In this document: positions 59,535-64,000 of the stretch, one piece after another
Numbering within the stretch: the first letter of the stretch is position 1
How the letters are laid out: each line of letters starts with the position of its first letter
NCBI GenBank assembly: GCA_965227535.1
Contig: OZ245761.1
Coordinates: forward strand, 4,898,001 to 4,962,000
DNA: 64,000 bases
Source of the DNA: SZUA-430 sp965227535
GTDB lineage: Bacteria > Pseudomonadota > Alphaproteobacteria > Micropepsales > Micropepsaceae
Direction: 5' to 3'
The notes under the pieces: model-generated
Seen by the model: the letters and a program-made list of their open reading frames with translations, nothing else
What the model was told of the DNA's origin: nothing
Databases searched by the model: none
Translations under genes and position numbers: made by a program

Positions 59535-60281
59535 GTGAAATTGCTGCGCTGCTTTGGAATAACCGCCGTCACCATCGCTGCCATAGCGAGCGCGGAGTCG
59601 GCCGCAACAGCCGGTGCGAAATCGAGCGCCGAGCTGTGCGACGGCGGCGGAAACGTCACGCCGGTTGCGTGGATCGAAGCGTGCTCGGTGGCAATCAGCA
59701 CCGACACGTCGCAAAAAGGCCGAGCCGTTGCGCTATACAACAGAGCGCGCGCCTACCGCGCGAACGGCGACAACAACCGCGCTGTCGGTGACTACACCCA
59801 AGCGATCAGCCTGCTGCCGGACTTCGCGATTGCTTTCCAGAATCGCGGTGTCGCCTACAACGCGCTGGGTGACACGGATCGCGCGATCGCCGACTACAGC
59901 CAAGCGATCAAGCTGCAGCCTGACCTCGCCGTCGCCTACAACAACCGCGGCGTGGCGTACAAGTCGAAGCGGCAGACCGATCTGGCGATCAAGGATCTCA
60001 CGATGGCCATCAAGCTCGATGAAGCGAGCCCTTGGGCCTACAACAATCGCGGCGACGCATACTTTCTCTCCGGCGACTGGAACAGCGCCATCGCCGACTA
60101 CAGCCACGCGATCGCGCTCAATCCGCAGCTGTCATACGCGCTGTTCGCACGCGGCGCGGCGAAGACCCATCGCGGGGACGCGATAGCTGGCCTTGCCGAC
60201 ATGGACGCAGCGCTCGCACTGAATCCAAAAGTCGCCGAAGAACAGGCGCGCGACGGAATTCGTCCGGGCACCGGCGTCTAA
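59535..60281 (+). CDS. Secreted tetratricopeptide-repeat protein
   Basis: A 248-residue protein that begins with GTG after an AAGGAG site. Residues 1-27 are a signal peptide; a Cys pair (near residues 36 and 50, in AELCDGG and WIEACSVA) suggests an exported disulfide-bonded fold. Five TPR units follow (ALYNRARAYRANGDNNRAV, AFQNRGVAYNALGDTDRAI, AYNNRGVAYKSKRQTDLAI, AYNNRGDAYFLSGDWNSAI and a fifth). It is probably a protein-interaction scaffold; the partner is unknown. Confidence 0.88.
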   Translation: MKLLRCFGITAVTIAAIASAESAATAGAKSSAELCDGGGNVTPVAWIEACSVAISTDTSQKGRAVALYNRARAYRANGDNNRAVGDYTQAISLLPDFAIAFQNRGVAYNALGDTDRAIADYSQAIKLQPDLAVAYNNRGVAYKSKRQTDLAIKDLTMAIKLDEASPWAYNNRGDAYFLSGDWNSAIADYSHAIALNPQLSYALFARGAAKTHRGDAIAGLADMDAALALNPKVAEEQARDGIRPGTGV

Positions 60282-60473
60282 AGTAGCTAGTCCTTTCATG
60301 CATTCGCGAACGCCTGGAACTCTTCCCGGCGTTTCGCACGTGCACAGCGACACGAACGTCCGTGCAGCAACCACGGTGAACGCGACGCGTTGTTTTGCCT
60401 GGTCCGTCAGATCGCGCCAGGCGACGCCGTAAGGCATCGCCCTTTCAGGCGCGGCTTCGAGCCGGGCCGGCAG

Positions 60474-60503
60474 AACGGTGGCCCGCAACGGCCACCGTTT
60501 TGC
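60474..60503 (+). terminator. Rho-independent terminator of the TPR gene
   Basis: AACGGTGGCC/GGCCACCGTT, a perfect 10-bp stem with a 6-base loop, followed by TT after the stem's own TT (a short T-run TTTT). Confidence 0.85.
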
Positions 60504-60523
60504 TGTCGCCCACGATGAGTCGT

Positions 60524-60548
60524 GGAACCTTAAGTTCCCTCGCACGTT
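60524..60548 (+). promoter_or_regulatory. EcfG-type promoter of cfa
   Basis: GGAAC (60524-60528), 16 bases, CGTT (60545-60548), exact, ending 36 bases before the cfa ATG. The 303-base gap 60282-60584 contains the TPR terminator and this promoter; nothing else was recognised. Confidence 0.9.
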
Positions 60549-60584
60549 TTGTGGTTGAGCATTACCGCGCGCGGAGCTGTTCAC

Positions 60585-61817
60585 ATGAGATTGCTGGCAT
60601 CTCTCCTGGGGCTGATCGTTAAAACGGGCCACCTCAAGCTGATCGACTGGAACGGTCGCGAATGCGATCTCGGCGACGGGACCGGCGCGCCGCTCGCCCT
60701 ACGCTTCAAAGACAAGCACGTCGCGCTCGAGATCGCCTGGAATCCGAATCTCAAATTCGGTGAGGCCTACATGGACGGCCGCATTTCCGTCGAGCACGGC
60801 ACGATCGCGGAGGTCCTCGAAGTCTTCGCGCGCAACATGGGGACTGGGGCAGGCAGCGGGCACATGGAGTGGCTTGCCAAGGCCCGCTACCTCGCGCGGC
60901 GCATGATGCAGCGCAATGGCATCACACGCTCGCGAAAGAACGTCGCCACCCACTACGATCTGTCGGGGGCGCTCTATGACCTCTTCCTCGATGCCGACAA
61001 ACAATACTCATGCGCCTATTATGAGAACCCGACCGACAGCCTGGAGACAGCGCAGCAAAACAAGAAGCGCCGCATCGCCGCAAAGCTGCATTTGCAGCCC
61101 GGCCAACGCATCCTCGACATAGGATCCGGATGGGGTGGAATGGGACTTCATTTAGCCGAAACGGCCGATGCCGATGTCACCGGCGTCACGCTCTCGCGAG
61201 AACAGCTTAAAGTCGCCAACGATCGCGCGGCGGAGGCGGGGCGCGCGGAGCGCGTGCGTTTCCGCCTCGAAGACTATCGCCACGTCAAAGAGAAGTTCGA
61301 CCGCGTCGTGTCCGTTGGCATGTTCGAGCATGTCGGCATCAACAATTATGAGACGTTTTTCAAGAAGGTTGCGGCGCTGCTCGAAGACGATGGCGTTGCC
61401 CTCATTCACACGATCGGCCGCGCCGACGGCCCCGGCGTTACGAACCCCTGGATCACAAAACACATTTTCCCGGGCGGCTACACGCCGGCGCTCAGCGAAA
61501 TACTTCCCGCGGTCGAAAGGGCCGGCCTCATCGTCGCCGATGTCGAAACGCTGCGCCTGCACTACGCGTTGACGCTCGCCGACTGGCGCCGCCGCTTCAT
61601 GGCGAACTGGGAAGCCGCAAAGGCTCTCTACGACGAACGTTTCTGCCGCATGTGGGAATTCTATCTGGCGGGGGCAGAAATGGGCTTCCGCTATCAGGGC
61701 CTAGTGGTCTTTCAACTCCAGCTCGCCAAACGCGTCGACGCACTTCCCATTGTGCGCGATTACATGACGCCCGCGCGTGAAGAGCCTAAACGCGAACCCT
61801 TGCGCCGCGTGGGTTGA
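60585..61817 (+). CDS. cfa: Cyclopropane-fatty-acyl-phospholipid synthase
   Basis: A 410-residue SAM-dependent methyltransferase that adds a methylene bridge to unsaturated acyl chains of membrane phospholipids. Motif I is ILDIGSGWGGMGLHLAE, followed by THYDLSGALYDLFLD, DKQYSCAYY and HTIGRADGPGVTNPWITKHIFPGGYTPAL, all family hallmarks. The ATG at 60585 with GGAG 8 bases upstream lies after the EcfG -10; an earlier TTG start would lie inside the promoter. Cyclopropanation is a classical stress and stationary-phase response, in keeping with the EcfG promoter. Confidence 0.95.
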   Translation: MRLLASLLGLIVKTGHLKLIDWNGRECDLGDGTGAPLALRFKDKHVALEIAWNPNLKFGEAYMDGRISVEHGTIAEVLEVFARNMGTGAGSGHMEWLAKARYLARRMMQRNGITRSRKNVATHYDLSGALYDLFLDADKQYSCAYYENPTDSLETAQQNKKRRIAAKLHLQPGQRILDIGSGWGGMGLHLAETADADVTGVTLSREQLKVANDRAAEAGRAERVRFRLEDYRHVKEKFDRVVSVGMFEHVGINNYETFFKKVAALLEDDGVALIHTIGRADGPGVTNPWITKHIFPGGYTPALSEILPAVERAGLIVADVETLRLHYALTLADWRRRFMANWEAAKALYDERFCRMWEFYLAGAEMGFRYQGLVVFQLQLAKRVDALPIVRDYMTPAREEPKREPLRRVG

Positions 61818-61818
61818 T

Positions 61819-62472
61819 TCAGTGCGCCGGCGCCGGGCGCGCAAGGCTGGCGACAGCCTCGCGCGCTAGGCGCTCCACGTGTGCCCAGTCGCCGGCGGCG
61901 ACCGCCGCCGCGGGCGTTAGCCAAGAGCCACCGACACAAACGACATTCGGCAGCGCCAAATACCGCGCCGCATTGTCCGCGGAAATCCCACCCGTCGGAC
62001 AAAACCGCAGCGACGGGAAGGGCCCTGCAAAAGCCTTCAACGCGTCCGTCCCGCCGAACACGGCCGCCGGGAAAAATTTCAGGTGGTCGAACCCGGCTTC
62101 AACCGCCTGCATGATCTCCGATGGCGTCGCGACCCCGGGAAGGAAGGGAAGGGGCCCGCCGCGCGCCGCGGCCAGAAGGGCGGGGTTCGATCCGGGAGAA
62201 ATCGCAAACGCCGCGCCTGCACGCGCCGCGTCGTCTAGATCGCTCGCCTTCAAAACCGTCCCGATACCAAGCAGCATCTCCGGAACGTCTTTGGCGATCG
62301 CTTCAATCGCCTTCAAGGCGGCCGCAGTGCGCAACGTGACCTCGACCACCCGAATGCCGCCCCGCACTAAGGCCTTCGCAAGCGGTACCGCATGCGCGGC
62401 GTCGGAAATCGTCACGACCGGAATGACAGGTGATGCAGCAACAATCCCGGCGATCGGGCGGGCGGCGCTCAT
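61819..62472 (-). CDS. eda: KDPG/KHG aldolase (2-dehydro-3-deoxy-phosphogluconate aldolase)
   Basis: A 217-residue class I aldolase that splits KDPG to pyruvate and glyceraldehyde-3-phosphate. Motifs are VVEVTLRT (catalytic Glu), GIGTVLKASDLDDAARAGAAF, and the Schiff-base Lys in FDHLKFFPAAVFGG. The ATG at 62472 overlaps the kdgK stop (ATGA), giving coupling. It converges with cfa. Confidence 0.94.
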   Translation of the reverse strand: MSAARPIAGIVAASPVIPVVTISDAAHAVPLAKALVRGGIRVVEVTLRTAAALKAIEAIAKDVPEMLLGIGTVLKASDLDDAARAGAAFAISPGSNPALLAAARGGPLPFLPGVATPSEIMQAVEAGFDHLKFFPAAVFGGTDALKAFAGPFPSLRFCPTGGISADNAARYLALPNVVCVGGSWLTPAAAVAAGDWAHVERLAREAVASLARPAPAH

Positions 62473-63494
62473 CGCTTCACATCCAAGCCTTGATCGGCCA
62501 TCGCCGCGCGAACGTCGGCAATGCCGAGCGTGAAGAAGTCGCCGGGAATCGAATGCTTCAGGCACGCCGCCGCAAGCCCAAACTTCAGCGCCGCCTCATC
62601 GCTCTCGCCGGTGAGAAGTCCGTGAACAACACCCGCCGCGAAAGCGTCGCCGGTACCGACGCGATCGACGATGCCGCTGAGCGGCACTGCCGGCAGCTGA
62701 TGCGTGCCGGTCCGCGTAAACATGACCGCACCGTAATCCTGCGCATCGACGGAATGCGAAACCCGCGTGGTCGAGGCGATGCGCGTCAGGTTCGGAAACG
62801 CCTGAAACGCCGCCGCCGCCGCGCGCGCGCGCCGTTCCTCTGCCGAAGCGTGATCGAACCGTTGTCCCAACACCAATCCGATATCCCGGTCGTCACCGAA
62901 CACGATATCGGCCTGCTCGAACAGCTGCCGCAAGATCGCCGGCGCCTGATCGCGCCAAGACTCCCAAAGTTTAGACCGATAATTCCCGTCGAACGACACC
63001 GGCACCCGCCGCTCACGCGCCGCGCGCGCCGCCGCAATCGCGGCATCCGCAGCATTGCGGTTCAAAGCCGGCGTCACTCCTGAGACGTGAAACCAATCGG
63101 CCCCGCTAAGCTCCACCCTTGCAAGCGACGGCGACCGCGCAAACGCAGAATCCGCGCGGTCGTAGAGAACCTCGGACGGTCGCCGCACCGCCCCTTGCGA
63201 AAGGAAGTACAGACCCATGCGCCCGGCGCCCCACACGACCCCGCGCGTGTCCACACCATGACGCCGCAGCTCGCCCAGCGCCGCATGACCCAACGCATTG
63301 TCCGGCAACACGCTCACGACGCGCGCATCGTGTCCGAAATGTGCAAGCGCGACCGCGACATTCGCCTCGGCGCCTGCGACCGTGACGTCGAGACGTGGCG
63401 TCTGCAACATCAGCTCGCGACCGGGCGCGGCCAGACGCAGCAAAACCTCGCCGAGGCAAACGATGTGCTTGGAAGCCGTCAACGCCATCTCCAC
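62469..63494 (-). CDS. kdgK: 2-keto-3-deoxygluconate kinase (PfkB family)
   Basis: A 341-residue sugar kinase that phosphorylates KDG to KDPG for the downstream aldolase. Visible are LGEVLLRLAAPG, the substrate-site GAEANVAVALAHFG and the PfkB signature DRVGTGDAFAAGVVHGL (catalytic Asp). The start is uncertain: GTG at 63494 or ATG at 63488, two codons apart. It lies between the pectinesterase fragment and eda on the same strand, which suggests pectin or galacturonate catabolism. Confidence 0.92.
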   Translation of the reverse strand: MEMALTASKHIVCLGEVLLRLAAPGRELMLQTPRLDVTVAGAEANVAVALAHFGHDARVVSVLPDNALGHAALGELRRHGVDTRGVVWGAGRMGLYFLSQGAVRRPSEVLYDRADSAFARSPSLARVELSGADWFHVSGVTPALNRNAADAAIAAARAARERRVPVSFDGNYRSKLWESWRDQAPAILRQLFEQADIVFGDDRDIGLVLGQRFDHASAEERRARAAAAAFQAFPNLTRIASTTRVSHSVDAQDYGAVMFTRTGTHQLPAVPLSGIVDRVGTGDAFAAGVVHGLLTGESDEAALKFGLAAACLKHSIPGDFFTLGIADVRAAMADQGLDVKR

Positions 63495-63518
63495 GGAATC
63501 TTCGATTCCAATACTACC

Positions 63519-64000
63519 TCAAGCCCGCCAGCCATCGAGAACGTTCTCAGGCGCATAACGCGCCGCCTCATCCGGCGTCAGCAAGCGCCGACGCGCACCG
63601 GGCCGCGCGCCCGGCCCGCGACTATCGAACTCGACAAGCCGCGCCTCCTCCGGCCGCAGAAACACCCGCTCGCCGGACTTCGCGGTATACCCCATCTCGT
63701 CCCACCCGTCGGCGGAGACATGATCGTCCATCCAACAACGGATGAAAGCCGCATTCCCGACCGCCGCCGGATCGCCATACCGCCCGTCCCCGAACTGCCG
63801 CGCCGGTCGCCAAGGCCGCCCGAGCACGACGGACGACGGCGGCACATCCGCCTCCTTGGTTAGCCGGCAATCGTGAAACACAAGCCCGAACGGTTGCCCG
63901 ACCGGCGTGCTCGGCGCGGCCACATAGCCCTGCCGAGGCTTACCGGGACGAAAGCGCGAGACAATCTCACAGCCGCGAAGCACGGACCGTCCCGAGCCAA
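63519..64000 (-). CDS. Pectinesterase family protein, 5' truncated by the window end
   Basis: The C-terminal 160 residues of a pectin methylesterase: GYVAAPSTP, FHDCRLTKEADVPPSSVVLGRPWRP (conserved GRPWR with catalytic-site Arg/Trp), AAFIRCWMDDHVSADGWDEM, then the family end EFDSRGPGARPGARRRLLT and APENVLDGW. The frame is open past base 64000, so the start and catalytic Asp region are outside the window. The enzyme demethylates pectin, typically outside the cell or in the periplasm. It is upstream of kdgK and eda in the same direction. Confidence 0.9.
   Translation of the reverse strand, partial: GSGRSVLRGCEIVSRFRPGKPRQGYVAAPSTPVGQPFGLVFHDCRLTKEADVPPSSVVLGRPWRPARQFGDGRYGDPAAVGNAAFIRCWMDDHVSADGWDEMGYTAKSGERVFLRPEEARLVEFDSRGPGARPGARRRLLTPDEAARYAPENVLDGWRA

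Overview
The window is high-GC DNA with the gene content of an alphaproteobacterium, most likely Caulobacterales/Hyphomonadaceae-like. The strongest marker is a complete alphaproteobacterial general stress response (GSR) locus: PhyR, NepR, EcfG and a PhyK-type kinase. MipA, an Atm1-type exporter, a sphingosine-1-phosphate-lyase-like enzyme and a DUF5916 protein are compatible with this. The order-level placement is inference. No phage, IS element, rRNA operon or CRISPR array was seen. One tRNA (Gln, CTG) is present.

Layout. (1) 1-20 kb is mostly housekeeping: class II DAHP synthase (cut by the window start), two tandem NADP-dependent oxidoreductases, a MipA porin-like protein, a Gfo/Idh plus DegT sugar-amine pair, nadE, gltX, cysS-cimA, the S1P-lyase-like enzyme, rarD, a LOG protein, two cytochromes c and a LysM protein. 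(2) 20-33 kb holds an Atm1-like ABC exporter and then a copper-resistance island: csoR and a Cu-ATPase diverging from a near-perfect CsoR palindrome, then on the minus strand an RND adaptor and pump, a second CsoR-like palindrome, multicopper oxidase, CopB, cupredoxin, a Spy-like protein and DUF411. (3) 33.5-40.6 kb holds a FecR-domain protein paired with a 1257-residue autotransporter, a terminator, a small repeat array and a DUF5916 protein. (4) 40.9-49 kb holds a membrane-anchored protein resembling a degenerate Shedu-type PD-(D/E)XK domain, a GNAT, a DUF1328 protein, an ArsR-like regulator with an SDR, a second RND system and the tRNA. (5) 49-61.8 kb contains the GSR locus surrounded by genes that carry its promoters. 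(6) 61.8-64 kb is a pectin/ketodeoxygluconate module: eda, kdgK and a pectinesterase cut by the window end.

The most informative result is regulatory. Read by eye, nine sites between 42.7 and 60.6 kb match the EcfG promoter GGAAC-N16/17-CGTT, and all nine lie in the right orientation upstream of genes. Two are divergent and serve phyR and nepR-ecfG-phyK (autoregulation). The others precede a DUF1328 protein, a SYLF protein, CsbD, a PRC-barrel lipoprotein, one of two tandem small membrane paralogues, an OmpA-family protein and cfa. The region therefore looks like a stress-response island in which the regulator is physically clustered with envelope-protection genes, several of unknown function.

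Start codons were moved from the longest possible reading frame where a ribosome binding site, family length or overlap argued for it; each such case is noted.
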